From: JBCDBW01 sp039182965
Lineage (GTDB): Bacteria; Verrucomicrobiota; Verrucomicrobiia; Verrucomicrobiales; DEV007
DNA: 64,000 nt
Direction of reading: 5' to 3'
Assembly (NCBI GenBank): GCA_039182965.1
Contig: JBCDBW010000003.1
Span: 19,303-83,302, forward strand
In this document: in pieces, positions 17,513-26,714 of the stretch
Layout: the number at the start of each line of letters is the position of its first letter
How positions within the stretch are numbered: the first letter of the stretch is position 1
The notes under the pieces: model-generated
Told to the model about the DNA's origin: nothing
Databases searched by the model: none
Seen by the model: the letters and a program-made list of their open reading frames with translations, nothing else
Program-made: the position numbers and the translations under genes

Positions 17513-20500
17513 TCACTTGAACAGGCCTAGAAGTTCTTCCTCGTTCAAACTTGCTGCCGCACCTCCCGCGCGATCGTCCTCCACCAACACCGATCGCATC
17601 GTCTTCGCTTTCTTCACCTGTAGAGCAAGAATCTTCTCTTCCACGGTGTCGCGTGCAATTAACTTGTATGAATTCACGACTCGTTCCTGCCCAATCCGGT
17701 GCGCCCGATCCGTTGCCTGCGCTTCCACAGCAGGATTCCACCACGGATCAACATGAATCACGGTGTCCGCCCCCGTGAGATTCAATCCCACTCCGCCCGC
17801 TTTCAAACTGATCAGAAAAACAGGGATCGACTCGTCTCGTTGAAATCGTGCGACCACGTCTCCACGCCCACTGGTCTGACCGTCGAGGTAACAGTATCCA
17901 TGTCCCTTCTCGTGCAGCATCGGCACCAAAACCTGCAACATCTGCACAAACTGACTGAAGATAAGAACCCGATGCCCACCGTCAACCACCTCGTCGACAA
18001 GCTCTTCCACCACCGCCAACTTCGCCGATCTCTCCTCACAAGCTTCCTTCCCAGGCAAATCAAGCAATCGCAAGTCACAACAAACCTGCCGCAGGCGCAA
18101 CAAGGCCGTTAGTGCCACCATCCGCTTTCGCCCCTCTTTGGCCTCCACTATCGTCTTGCGGCTCTCGCTAAGAATCGTTCCATACACCTCCCGTTGTGCC
18201 GGACTCAAATCACAGTATATCGTCTGCTCAATCTTCTCCGGCAGATCCCCCGCAACGTCGCTTTTCAATCGACGCATCACTACCGGTCGCAAGCGACGCG
18301 CCAAACGGGCCTGTAATGCCTCCGCCTCCCCGCTCCCACTGCGAATCGGCTTCTCAAAGCGCTCGTTGAAGTCCGCCCGCCTGCCGAGATACCCGGGCAT
18401 GACAAATTGCATCACCGACCAGATATCCCGCACAGAGTTCTCAATAGGTGTTCCCGTCAATGCAAAGCGCCGTTTTGCCACAATTCGACCAGCCGCCTGC
18501 GTAACTTTCGCTTCGGGATTCTTAATCTGCTGAGCCTCATCAAGAATCATCACCTCGAATTCCATACCCCGATAGAGGGCCTCATCGCGTCGCAAAAGAG
18601 CATAACTCGTAATAAGGATATCTGACTCGGCACCCCGCCTCTTCAAGAGCTCTTTTCGGCCGGCCCCTTCCACAGACACCGCCTCCAACTCGGGAACAAA
18701 TCGTGCCGCCTCACTCATCCAATTGTGTACAAGAGAAGAAGGACAAACAACCAACGCGCGCCCACCCACCAATTTCAAAAACGCCAGCGCCTGCAGCGTT
18801 TTGCCTAATCCCATGTCATCCGCCAGAATGCCACCCATGCCACTCGCATGAAGTGACCACATCCATTCCACTCCTTCCCGTTGATACGGTCGCAAAATCT
18901 TCGACAACTCACCAAGCGCTTTAGGCAGATTCCCTCCCTTCCCACTCTTTTCTTCCAAAATCCATGGTTTCACTCCCGATACCCTGACTTCCCGGTCCCG
19001 AGTCGCTTCTTCCAAATAGGCAGCAAATTGACGCCCCACCGTGAAGGTCCCCGGCTGCGATTGACGAGGATCACAGTCAGAAATCGTTTCTTGCAAATCG
19101 TCGATCAACTCAGCGTCGATGACGGCAACCCTGCCGCCCGTGGCTTTCTGGTGACTTTGCCCCTTTAACAAGAGCTGATGCACATCCTGCCGCGAGAGAA
19201 TGTCTCCTTCAGCCGATTCAAATTCCATTGATACCGCGAACCAATCTGCTCCCCCTGCTGCGAACGCAAGTGAGGGATTAACTGCCACCACCTGTTTGGC
19301 CGCGTGCTCAAACCGCTCACCAGTCGTCACTTTCCAACTCGAATCGAGGCGCGACCTGCCATGCGCGTGGAATTGTAGGATACGGTCTACGTCGCGAATC
19401 ACGTAAGCCTTTAGCTTTCGTGACCATTCCATTCCACACCCTCTTAGTTCATCAATAGTCGCCAGCTCAAAAGCCGGATTCGTCACGGCCTTTCCACCGC
19501 TCCCTTGCTCAACCACTTCCATGTCTACGCCGCTCACCAAGTGTTCTTCACCCGCTGTCCGTCGGCAAAAGCCGTAATCGAAAACCACGCGCAGTTCCAA
19601 GCAATTCAATGACCCTTCCAGCATCACCTCCACCTTCGGTTCCGTCGTCTCCGGCAACCCGTCAAAGCACGCTGTCCCCACCTCGAATGCACCCGCCAGC
19701 ATCTCCAAGACGGTCGCCGCTGAAGCGGGATCCAGGCGATAACCACTGCTCAGAATGGATCGCATCCGGTCTGGTAAGCCCGGTGCCACCGGCCAAAGAA
19801 CCTCGTCGGCCAAGGCCCACGAATCGAACTCTTCCACCAAAGGAACAACGTGGGCAGACCATCGCACCTGGGCTCGCAATCCATCGACTTCAAGCGCTGG
19901 GCGATACGGGCTCGTTGAGACGACGGCCCGATGCCGCTTCCCAAACCCCACCCGCTCATGACCCGCAAGCGCATCCAACAAACGCAAAAAACTTCCCCGC
20001 CCAAGCGTCATCATACCGGGTGCTTCATTGGGAGAAAGGGATCGGAGCACTTCCACCAGATTCGCATCCACCGCATCCATAAACAGTGTTCTCCCGACCG
20101 GGACCGCCCCCAGTAACATACGATTGCCCTCCAGCTCAACTTCCACACCCACTGTCAGACGACCTCGTTCCCAGGCTCCCTCAATATTCAATGGCAAGAT
20201 CACGTGACAACTCGCCGCCGATACTCCCTCGCGATACGATTCAACCACTGTGGGCCATCCCGACGCACCAAGAGGTTCCGCCCGCTCATCCTCCAACGAT
20301 TCGGCCCGACTCAGCGCTTTAGTCGGTTTACCGCCAGCGCTGTCCTCCGCCGCCGCTTTCCCTTCGTGCGGTTGAAGCACTTCCAATCCCACCGCCAAAA
20401 CGTGCGCGCAAATAATCCCCTCACGTCGCGCAGATGGACATGAGCAAAGATTCTCCATGTCCATGAGCGAGCCAATCTTCAGCTTCGCCCGGAAAGACTT

Positions 20501-20653
20501 TCCCCGATCCTGCACAATGCCCTCAAGCAGGCCGCCTTCATACCTTGCGTCCGTCACCCACTCACCGCCGTGCAGCAAGCGAGCTGCCTTCATCTCCTTC
20601 CAGCCGCCCGCCTCAAGCAAAAACTTTTCATTCAATAATACGCCTTTCCCCAT
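17513..20653 (-). CDS. SNF2/Rad54-family helicase with SWIM zinc finger
   Basis: About 1046 residues from the ATG at 20653, preceded by a GA-rich stretch; upstream in-frame ATGs would add 26 residues of unlike sequence. The N-terminal SWIM zinc finger is CSCPSARREGIICAHVLAV (CxC...CxH). The middle is the bacterial SNF2-associated region. The C-terminal half has SNF2 motif I (ADDMGLGKTLQALAF), motif II (MILDEAQQIKN), motif III (ALTGTPIENS) and the helicase C motifs GVGLNLTGADTVIHVDPWWNPAVE and QATDRAHRIGQ. Such proteins are DNA translocases that remodel protein-DNA complexes or transcription (RapA/HepA relatives). It lies alone on the minus strand. Confidence 0.95.
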   Translation of the reverse strand: MGKGVLLNEKFLLEAGGWKEMKAARLLHGGEWVTDARYEGGLLEGIVQDRGKSFRAKLKIGSLMDMENLCSCPSARREGIICAHVLAVGLEVLQPHEGKAAAEDSAGGKPTKALSRAESLEDERAEPLGASGWPTVVESYREGVSAASCHVILPLNIEGAWERGRLTVGVEVELEGNRMLLGAVPVGRTLFMDAVDANLVEVLRSLSPNEAPGMMTLGRGSFLRLLDALAGHERVGFGKRHRAVVSTSPYRPALEVDGLRAQVRWSAHVVPLVEEFDSWALADEVLWPVAPGLPDRMRSILSSGYRLDPASAATVLEMLAGAFEVGTACFDGLPETTEPKVEVMLEGSLNCLELRVVFDYGFCRRTAGEEHLVSGVDMEVVEQGSGGKAVTNPAFELATIDELRGCGMEWSRKLKAYVIRDVDRILQFHAHGRSRLDSSWKVTTGERFEHAAKQVVAVNPSLAFAAGGADWFAVSMEFESAEGDILSRQDVHQLLLKGQSHQKATGGRVAVIDAELIDDLQETISDCDPRQSQPGTFTVGRQFAAYLEEATRDREVRVSGVKPWILEEKSGKGGNLPKALGELSKILRPYQREGVEWMWSLHASGMGGILADDMGLGKTLQALAFLKLVGGRALVVCPSSLVHNWMSEAARFVPELEAVSVEGAGRKELLKRRGAESDILITSYALLRRDEALYRGMEFEVMILDEAQQIKNPEAKVTQAAGRIVAKRRFALTGTPIENSVRDIWSVMQFVMPGYLGRRADFNERFEKPIRSGSGEAEALQARLARRLRPVVMRRLKSDVAGDLPEKIEQTIYCDLSPAQREVYGTILSESRKTIVEAKEGRKRMVALTALLRLRQVCCDLRLLDLPGKEACEERSAKLAVVEELVDEVVDGGHRVLIFSQFVQMLQVLVPMLHEKGHGYCYLDGQTSGRGDVVARFQRDESIPVFLISLKAGGVGLNLTGADTVIHVDPWWNPAVEAQATDRAHRIGQERVVNSYKLIARDTVEEKILALQVKKAKTMRSVLVEDDRAGGAAASLNEEELLGLFK

Positions 20654-20831
20654 CGCAGATGGGCCACCCTCGCCTGTCATCCCGTCTAGGCAATGGAAAA
20701 TCAACCTCCGGATTACCTCGCAACATCCCATCCAAACCTAGACACCAGCTGAATCCATTTCCCAAAAATCCCCAGAGGATCTTGCCCCAATCTCCTTTCC
20801 CTATCGAAGCGGTTATGCCTAAAATCTCAAC

Positions 20832-21254
20832 ATGGTCCAGGACCCCTTCTACATCGGCAACCAACCACCCGCTCGAACCCTGGGTGGGGCCAAAGCCAAA
20901 AAAACAAAAATCACGCTTCTTGCCGTCGCCCTTTTAATCCTCCTCGCACTTGCCGTCGCAGCCTTCTTCCACTTCAAGGAGTCACCGGATAAAGCGACCC
21001 CTTCCGAACGCCCCGCCACGATCATTCCAACAGGAATGCGCGAGTGGATCCCCATCAATGGCGAACCCTTCATCGGAAAGATCAAGACGATCGCCAGTAA
21101 TGGCCGCTTCGCGCTCTTCGAAGATCCTACCGGCGAGACCTCCATGCACTACATCGAAGACTTTTCAGAATCCGATCAAGAAGAAATCCGAAATCACAAC
21201 GCCCCTCCCGGTTTACCCGACAATTCCCCCACAAACGACCCCGACCCCCGGTAG
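20832..21254 (+). CDS. Single-pass membrane protein with C-terminal SHD1-like domain
   Basis: A 140-residue protein with one transmembrane helix (about residues 26-46, TLLAVALLILLALAVAAFF after a Lys-rich stop) and a C-terminal domain of about 55 residues: MREWIPINGEPFIGKI through HYIEDFSESDQEEI. This fits the SHD1 (SLA1 homology 1) domain, common in Planctomycetes and Verrucomicrobia envelope proteins, with the usual W-x-x-x-x-G...F/LS-x-x-D pattern. The domain is thought to bind peptides. It is followed after 13 bases by a hypothetical gene on the same strand. Confidence 0.75.
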   Translation: MVQDPFYIGNQPPARTLGGAKAKKTKITLLAVALLILLALAVAAFFHFKESPDKATPSERPATIIPTGMREWIPINGEPFIGKIKTIASNGRFALFEDPTGETSMHYIEDFSESDQEEIRNHNAPPGLPDNSPTNDPDPR

Positions 21255-21267
21255 CCCGCTCAAGCTA

Positions 21268-21738
21268 ATGTGGGAAACCATCGCCTCCATCCTCGGAAAA
21301 AAGTCTTTCGATGCCGCCCTTGCCGCCGCGTCCCGTGGCAAAACCACCAAAGGCCAAGTGGCCGATTTCCTTGATGAACTGAAAACGAATGCCCTTCGAT
21401 GCGAACTGGTCCTCGCTCACGACGCCGACCCTCGCGAAGAAGGACGAAAACTCTCGCGCACCACCTATCGGCACCTTCGTGCAGCCGGTTTCAAGTTTGA
21501 GAAAATCAAAAAGGGAGCGATCCCCGTCTACGAAAGCACCAAAGGCACCGATGTCGCGTTCCTCTCCGGCAAAACCCTCGACGAAGCGCTTGCCAATGCT
21601 TCCGAACGCATTCGCGAACTCGAAACGATTTGTCATTCCAGCGCTTCGCTCAAAAAAATCGATCTCCAGCGACGATTCGCAAATCTCGCAAAGCGCCTCG
21701 CCGTGATCATTCGCTTCATCTCTTCTCGTCGCAACTGA
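21268..21738 (+). CDS. Hypothetical Lys/Ala-rich protein
   Basis: A 156-residue protein beginning at the ATG at 21268; an earlier in-frame start exists but would overlap the SHD1-domain gene by hundreds of bases. It is helical and charged (KKSFDAALAAASRGKTTKGQ; LANASERIRELETICHSSAS), with no membrane segment. I do not recognise it. It is 13 bases after the SHD1-like gene, which suggests a shared transcript. Confidence 0.6.
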   Translation: MWETIASILGKKSFDAALAAASRGKTTKGQVADFLDELKTNALRCELVLAHDADPREEGRKLSRTTYRHLRAAGFKFEKIKKGAIPVYESTKGTDVAFLSGKTLDEALANASERIRELETICHSSASLKKIDLQRRFANLAKRLAVIIRFISSRRN

Positions 21739-21805
21739 CACCCCTGCCTCATCGACCATTTCCTCACCTGACACCGCTCCCTTCCCGGCGTATCGTCCTT
21801 CCATC

Positions 21806-22552
21806 ATGAAAACTCCTAACCTGCCCCCGCTTCGTCTGTCACCTTTGGCCTTCGCCGCTCTGCTCTGCCTCGTTGTCCCCGCCGCGCGCGCCATCGACGA
21901 CGATAAAGCCGGCACGCGCACCATTTCCGTCTCGGGCGAGGGTAAAGTCACCGCTACCCCCGACATGGCTACCATCTCCACCGGGGTCACGACCAATGAC
22001 CTAACCGCGCAGGCGGCGCTCGCAGCCAATTCCGCTGCCATGGAAAAACTCATGGAAAAACTCACCGAAGCCGGTGTCGAAGAACGCGATATCCAAACAT
22101 CCGGATTCACTGTCTCCCCCCAATACAACCGCGATCGCAACCAGCCTAACCAACGTCCAAAAATCGTAGGCTACCAGGTCAGTAATAACGTCCGCGTTCG
22201 CATTCGCGATCTCGACCAACTCGGACCACTCCTTGACCAACTCGTTGAAGCCGGATCCAACCAACTTGGCGGCATCTCGTTCTCTATAGCAGATCCAGAT
22301 CCCCTTCTCGACGAGGCCCGTGACCAGGCGGTGCGCAACGCTCGGAAACGAGCCGATCTCTACGCCACGGCAGCCGGCGTAACGGTCGGAAAGGTCCTCT
22401 CCATCTCCGAAACAGCCGTCGGATTCCCCCGACCCCAACCGATGCAGCAAAACTTCCGGGTCGCCGCTGCTGCCGAATCCGTCCCTGTCGCCCCAGGAGA
22501 ACAAGAACTCCGCACCTCCATTAACATTGTTTACGAAATTGCGGACGAATAG
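21806..22552 (+). CDS. SIMPL domain (DUF541) exported protein
   Basis: A 248-residue protein with a signal peptide (hydrophobic PLAFAALLCLVVPAARA, cleavage after ARA) and a single SIMPL/DUF541 domain: SVSGEGKVTATPDMATISTG, TSGFTVSPQYN, GYQVSNNVRVRIRDLD and DEARDQAVRNARKRADLYA are the family signature. These proteins (for example BP26/Omp28 of Brucella, YggE) form periplasmic or outer-membrane-associated rings, and YggE reduces oxidative stress. The MEKLMEKLTEAG helix follows the usual layout. Length is typical. Confidence 0.92.
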   Translation: MKTPNLPPLRLSPLAFAALLCLVVPAARAIDDDKAGTRTISVSGEGKVTATPDMATISTGVTTNDLTAQAALAANSAAMEKLMEKLTEAGVEERDIQTSGFTVSPQYNRDRNQPNQRPKIVGYQVSNNVRVRIRDLDQLGPLLDQLVEAGSNQLGGISFSIADPDPLLDEARDQAVRNARKRADLYATAAGVTVGKVLSISETAVGFPRPQPMQQNFRVAAAAESVPVAPGEQELRTSINIVYEIADE

Positions 22553-22726
22553 CCTCCCGACAAAATGTAATCGCCCGAAAACCACCAACACGAGGAAACC
22601 AACCCGGCGTCGCCAACCCCCTCTCTATCAGGCACCCGTGCAACCAGTCTCGCTGCTTCCACCGCTACCTTACCGCTCAGGGAGCCACGCGTAACCGACA
22701 CATCATCTCCTCCGTCTCTCATTAGA

Positions 22727-23641
22727 ATGAAATTTCTTGCCCTTTCCCTCACGCTCGCGCTGCTCACCTCGGTCGCCAACGCATCCAAACACACACTCAC
22801 TGTCGGAGAACTCACGCGCTCTTACCTCCTCCATCTCCCCGCAAATCATGAAGCCACCCCGGACCATCCCCTGCCGCTCATCATTGCCTACCATGGCGGC
22901 GGCGGTAACGCCGATTCCATGTATCGCCTCTCCGGGCTCAATGACAAATCCAATGACGTGGGCTTTATCGTCGCCTATCCAAATGGCACCGGTCGCCTTA
23001 AAAACAAACTCTCGTGGAACGGCGGCATGTGCTGCGGATATGCCATGCACAATAACATTGATGATGTCGCCTTCACAAATGCCCTCATCGATGAGCTTAT
23101 CGAAACCCAAAACGTCGACCCAAACCGAATCTACGCAACCGGCATGTCCAACGGCGGCATCGTTTCCTATTTCGTCGCGAATCACCTCGCCGATCGTATC
23201 GCTGCCATCGCGCCTGTCGCAGGCACGATGGGCACGGAAACCTGCACGCCATCTCGTCCCGTCCCTGTCATGCACTTCCACGGAACCGACGATCAATTCC
23301 TCAACTACCATGGTGGACCCGGACCCGAATCCATTGCCCAATCCGATTTCTACTCCGTCGATCACACCATCAAAAACTGGATCACCGCCAATCATTGCCA
23401 CCCTCAACCCATCGAAGAATCGCTCCCCGATTCTACGGACGACGGCTGCACCGTCCAACGCTTTACCTACTTCCCAAAAGATGACTCTCTAGGCGCCCCT
23501 GTCGTCCTCATCCGCATCGAAAATGGCGGTCACACATGGCCCGGAGCCTCCTTCTCTCCCCCCTTCCTCGGCACTCTTTGCCGCGACATCAGCGCCAACG
23601 ACCTCATGTGGGAGTTCTTCAAAGAACACTCGCTTCCCTGA
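22727..23641 (+). CDS. Secreted alpha/beta-hydrolase esterase (PHB depolymerase/LpqC-like)
   Basis: A 304-residue enzyme with signal peptide (KFLALSLTLALLTSVANA). The oxyanion loop is IIAYHGGGGNADSM, the nucleophile elbow is YATGMSNGGIVSY (Ser in GMSNGG), with candidate Asp in HFHGTDDQFL and His in ENGGHTWPG. This is the polyhydroxybutyrate depolymerase/feruloyl esterase-like group (LpqC, esterase D1-like). Four cysteines (MCCGY, CTPS) may form disulfides. It starts 175 bases after the SIMPL gene. Confidence 0.9.
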   Translation: MKFLALSLTLALLTSVANASKHTLTVGELTRSYLLHLPANHEATPDHPLPLIIAYHGGGGNADSMYRLSGLNDKSNDVGFIVAYPNGTGRLKNKLSWNGGMCCGYAMHNNIDDVAFTNALIDELIETQNVDPNRIYATGMSNGGIVSYFVANHLADRIAAIAPVAGTMGTETCTPSRPVPVMHFHGTDDQFLNYHGGPGPESIAQSDFYSVDHTIKNWITANHCHPQPIEESLPDSTDDGCTVQRFTYFPKDDSLGAPVVLIRIENGGHTWPGASFSPPFLGTLCRDISANDLMWEFFKEHSLP

Positions 23642-23706
23642 ACCGCCCCCGTCTTGGTTCATAAAAACGCTTCGCTTCCAGCGCGAACGCCTGTTCATTG
23701 TCCACC

Positions 23707-24288
23707 ATGGAGATCGGCGAAGTTTTCTGCCCAAAAACTCGCCCCGAATGGCGGCGCTGGTTGGAAAACCATCACGAAGCCAAGTCCGAAGTCTGGCTCC
23801 GCCGCTTTCGCAAGGAAACCGGCCAACCATGCATTTCTTACGATGAACTCGTCGAAGAATGTCTCTGCTTTGGCTGGATCGACGGCGTCGTGAAAAAACT
23901 CGATGCCGACAGCACAGTGCAACGCATCACCCCACGTCGCAAAAAAGGATCCTACCTTTCCGAACTCAACCGCCAACGCATCTGGAAACTCCAAAAGCTC
24001 GGCCTCATGACCAAAGCCGGTTTGACACCCATCGCCCAACAGATCGGTTCGCCCGACGACCCTTTCGATATCCCAGACTGGATTCTCGAGCAACTCAAGG
24101 CCGACCCTCTCGTCTGGAAAAATTTCCAGGCTTTTCCCCGCTTCTACCAACGCCTCAAAATCGGGTGGACCGCTGAACCCTCAAAGAGTCGCCGTCCCAT
24201 CGCTCAGAAACGCCTTGATCATCTCATCAAGATGACCGCTCAAAACAAACGCTATGGCACCGAGCCCCTCAAGGGGATCAACCCCTAA
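23707..24288 (+). CDS. YdeI/OmpD-associated family protein
   Basis: A 193-residue protein from the ATG at 23707 (the upstream TTG is only three codons earlier). It shows the YdeI family signature: WRRWLENHHEAKSEVWLRRF, ISYDELVEECLCFGWIDG, RITPRRKKGSYLSELNRQRI and the C-terminal YdeI_2-like tail (DHLIKMTAQNKRYG). YdeI of E. coli is linked to OmpD-associated peptide resistance; some members bind bacteriocin-like peptides. It is 65 bases after the esterase gene. Confidence 0.9.
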   Translation: MEIGEVFCPKTRPEWRRWLENHHEAKSEVWLRRFRKETGQPCISYDELVEECLCFGWIDGVVKKLDADSTVQRITPRRKKGSYLSELNRQRIWKLQKLGLMTKAGLTPIAQQIGSPDDPFDIPDWILEQLKADPLVWKNFQAFPRFYQRLKIGWTAEPSKSRRPIAQKRLDHLIKMTAQNKRYGTEPLKGINP

Positions 24289-24545
24289 GTTGCAACCTCT
24301 CCCGGACCCAAAGTCTTCCACCCTTGAGGTTCGGTGATTCACGCTCCATTCTCCCATCCCCGGCACCAACGCCCAGGGCTTGCCATCGCCGATGTCGGAG
24401 CCATCAAGGGTTTCAGGAAAAAGGTCAACGTCACGGTTGCTGACATTCCAGCAAAGCTCCACACGGACCGCGCAGTGCTTGCCGACGGTCCCGCGGCCAC
24501 GCAAAGTTTCGAACCCCATCGCCCTTCCCGAAGCGAATGGAACCC
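24289..24545. other. Intergenic region between convergent genes
   Basis: I see no supported gene. Open frames of about 100 codons on both strands lack recognisable domains and overlap their neighbours' ends. The region separates the YdeI-like and the SRPBCC/GyrI-like genes. Confidence 0.4.
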
Positions 24546-25469
24546 TCACTTCACCGGAAAATACACCGCGGTCACCAAATCCCCCTCCGGCGTCGACAAC
24601 GGATCAGTCTCATACACCTCAAAGGGATAAATCTTCTTTGCCTGATTAAACTGCTTCGCGCGACCATGCATCATCCCCGATGACCAGGCATTGCCCAGGT
24701 GCCGGAATGGACCGGTGTGCCGCACCACATAGCCCCGACAAGATGGCGCTTCTCCAGTCACAAATCCATCGGGAAGATTTTCCGTTTCCGCGGCCACCGG
24801 AAACCCGGAAACATAGCCACAGGTCCCCTTCCCCATACTCCACTCATTGTAAATCGTAAATGGTGGTCCCGATGGTGTCGCACCGCTCTCTTGAAGCCAT
24901 TCCCCCAGCTTTCTAAAATCCGCCTCCATCGAATCGCCAATGTTCTCAATCGCGCATTCCGTGGCAATACCCACATACCGACATCCCGAATAGGTCTCTT
25001 CGCCCGGGAACGCCACCTCCGACGGCACCGATCCTGTCTCCACGTAATCCTTCAGCATCTTCAAGCCGCGCTCGTAATCCATTCCCACCATGTAAACCAT
25101 CATCGTCTTCATCCAAAACATGAAGATCGGCAACGATCCATCCATCGACCACGTCACTTCCGTGCCCCCGTCTTTCTCCACGAAATCAAAAGCCACCGCC
25201 GACTCCGATTTCCACGGCTTCAGAAAATTCAACCGATACCGCATCGCGCGGGGCGCATCTTCTTGCAACAAGATCATCTTTCCCGATCCAATAATTCGAC
25301 CATCCCAGGAATAGCTCATCCCGTCATCCGCATAACTAACCGAACACCCCGGCTCAGCAATCAACCAGGGCGACCACGGCACCCACTCCTTAAAATCCCG
25401 CACCACCCCATACACCTTCTCCGCAGGCGCGTTGATGACGATCGACTTCTCAACCCGTAACGCTGGCAT
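24546..25469 (-). CDS. SRPBCC polyketide-cyclase/START-like plus GyrI-like domain protein
   Basis: A 307-residue two-domain protein. Residues about 3-140 form an SRPBCC lipid-binding domain (VEKSIVINAPAEKVYGVVRDFKEWVPWSPW). From about 160 on is a GyrI/AraC effector-binding-like domain (YVGIATECAIENI ... APSCRGYVVRHTGPFRHLGNAWS). The combination occurs in ligand-binding proteins with no DNA-binding part. The FWMKTMMVYMVGMDYERGL stretch between the domains is Met-rich. No operon partner lies close on the same strand except the lactonase downstream, which is on the same strand but 73 bases upstream in coordinate terms. Confidence 0.82.
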   Translation of the reverse strand: MPALRVEKSIVINAPAEKVYGVVRDFKEWVPWSPWLIAEPGCSVSYADDGMSYSWDGRIIGSGKMILLQEDAPRAMRYRLNFLKPWKSESAVAFDFVEKDGGTEVTWSMDGSLPIFMFWMKTMMVYMVGMDYERGLKMLKDYVETGSVPSEVAFPGEETYSGCRYVGIATECAIENIGDSMEADFRKLGEWLQESGATPSGPPFTIYNEWSMGKGTCGYVSGFPVAAETENLPDGFVTGEAPSCRGYVVRHTGPFRHLGNAWSSGMMHGRAKQFNQAKKIYPFEVYETDPLSTPEGDLVTAVYFPVK

Positions 25470-25542
25470 ACCCCCATCCTCCCCTCATACACCCCTCAAA
25501 ATCAAGTCCTTCCCCACCACTATGCCTTTAAATCAACATTCA

Positions 25543-26637
25543 CTAATCACTATTCTCGCTCACCGCCAGCACCCAAGCCGGCCCCCCACCGCTTGGGATG
25601 GTCTCGATCTTCGTCAACACGCCCGTCGCGGCATCCCGTCGATACACCGTCAAGGTGTCGGACCGCTGACCCGCCGCCACCACAAACTCTTCATTTCCTA
25701 CCGGCACCAAGTTGAAAGAGCGCGGCGTATCCCCTGTCGGAGTCTGACCCAGTGCCGTCAATTCCCCGGTATCCCCATCAATTGAAAAGCCGGCAATACT
25801 GTTGTGCCCGCGGTTCGACGCATACAAAAACTTCCCGTCCGTGGTAATCTCAATGTCCGCGCACGAACCCTCTGATGGATCCCAATCCTCCGGGTGAGTC
25901 GATACGGTCTCGCGCAAGGTCAAGGTCCCGCTCACCCCGTCAAAATCACACCGACTAACACTTTTCCCTTGTTCATTCACTAGGTACACCCACTTCCCGT
26001 TTGGATGAAACTGCAAATGACGCGGCCCCGCACCTTCCGCACCCGCCATCGCCGCCCCCGCTGGATTCAAAATCAGTTCTCCGGTCTCCGCATCAAACGT
26101 AAACTGATCCACCTTGTTCAAATCCATCGTGTGCGGACAAAAGGCATAGCCGTTGGACGGATCCGTTTGAATGCAATGCGCCTTCTCGCCCACTTCCAAA
26201 ACACTCACGGGCTCCCCCGTCACCAGGCCATCCTCAATCCGACTCGAACTCACCAATCCATCCCGGTAATACGCTGCCAATAGCCACTCCCCCGTCGCAT
26301 CCACCCATATATACGCCGCTCCACCGGCAGCCGGCACCGAACCCACCTCCCGTAACCTCCCTGTATCCTCATCGATCTCCAGCGTGGCAAACTCCGCTGT
26401 CGTCCGGACCGCCGCATAAATCTTGGTGCCGTCCTTACTCAAGGCCAAACACCCCGGCGATCCCCCCAGCGCCACTTTCTCAACTTCACTCAACTCACCC
26501 GTCGCCTCATCCATGGAATAAACCCCGATTTGATTGTCCTTGCCCTCAGAGACATACACCATCGTCTCCGCCCACGCTCCGCCCGCGACCGAAGAAAGAA
26601 TAAAACCAGCCAAACAAAAAATTCGATCTACATTCAT
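25543..26637 (-). CDS. Exported lactonase-family seven-bladed propeller protein
   Basis: A 364-residue protein with signal peptide (residues 1-23, cleaved near GAWAETM). It shows repeated propeller blades (VYVSEGKDNQIGVYSMDEATGELSE, GPRHLQFHPNGKWVYLVNE, FLYASNRGHNSIAGFSID) and the conserved GPRH and NRGHNS motifs of the Pgl family (cytoplasmic 6-phosphogluconolactonase type). Here a signal peptide indicates export, as in several environmental lactonase-family proteins with uncertain substrates. Length is usual. Confidence 0.88.
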   Translation of the reverse strand: MNVDRIFCLAGFILSSVAGGAWAETMVYVSEGKDNQIGVYSMDEATGELSEVEKVALGGSPGCLALSKDGTKIYAAVRTTAEFATLEIDEDTGRLREVGSVPAAGGAAYIWVDATGEWLLAAYYRDGLVSSSRIEDGLVTGEPVSVLEVGEKAHCIQTDPSNGYAFCPHTMDLNKVDQFTFDAETGELILNPAGAAMAGAEGAGPRHLQFHPNGKWVYLVNEQGKSVSRCDFDGVSGTLTLRETVSTHPEDWDPSEGSCADIEITTDGKFLYASNRGHNSIAGFSIDGDTGELTALGQTPTGDTPRSFNLVPVGNEEFVVAAGQRSDTLTVYRRDAATGVLTKIETIPSGGGPAWVLAVSENSD

Positions 26638-26714
26638 AGCCTTAGTCTACCAACGTGCTTTTGGTTTGCGAAATGTATTCCGCCTTTTTGATTCCAGCTC
26701 TCCGATTCTAACTC

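Noticed and set aside
24289..24545. Small genes on either strand in the 257-base gap
   Set aside because: No family recognised, overlapping neighbours' ends, no ribosome binding site.
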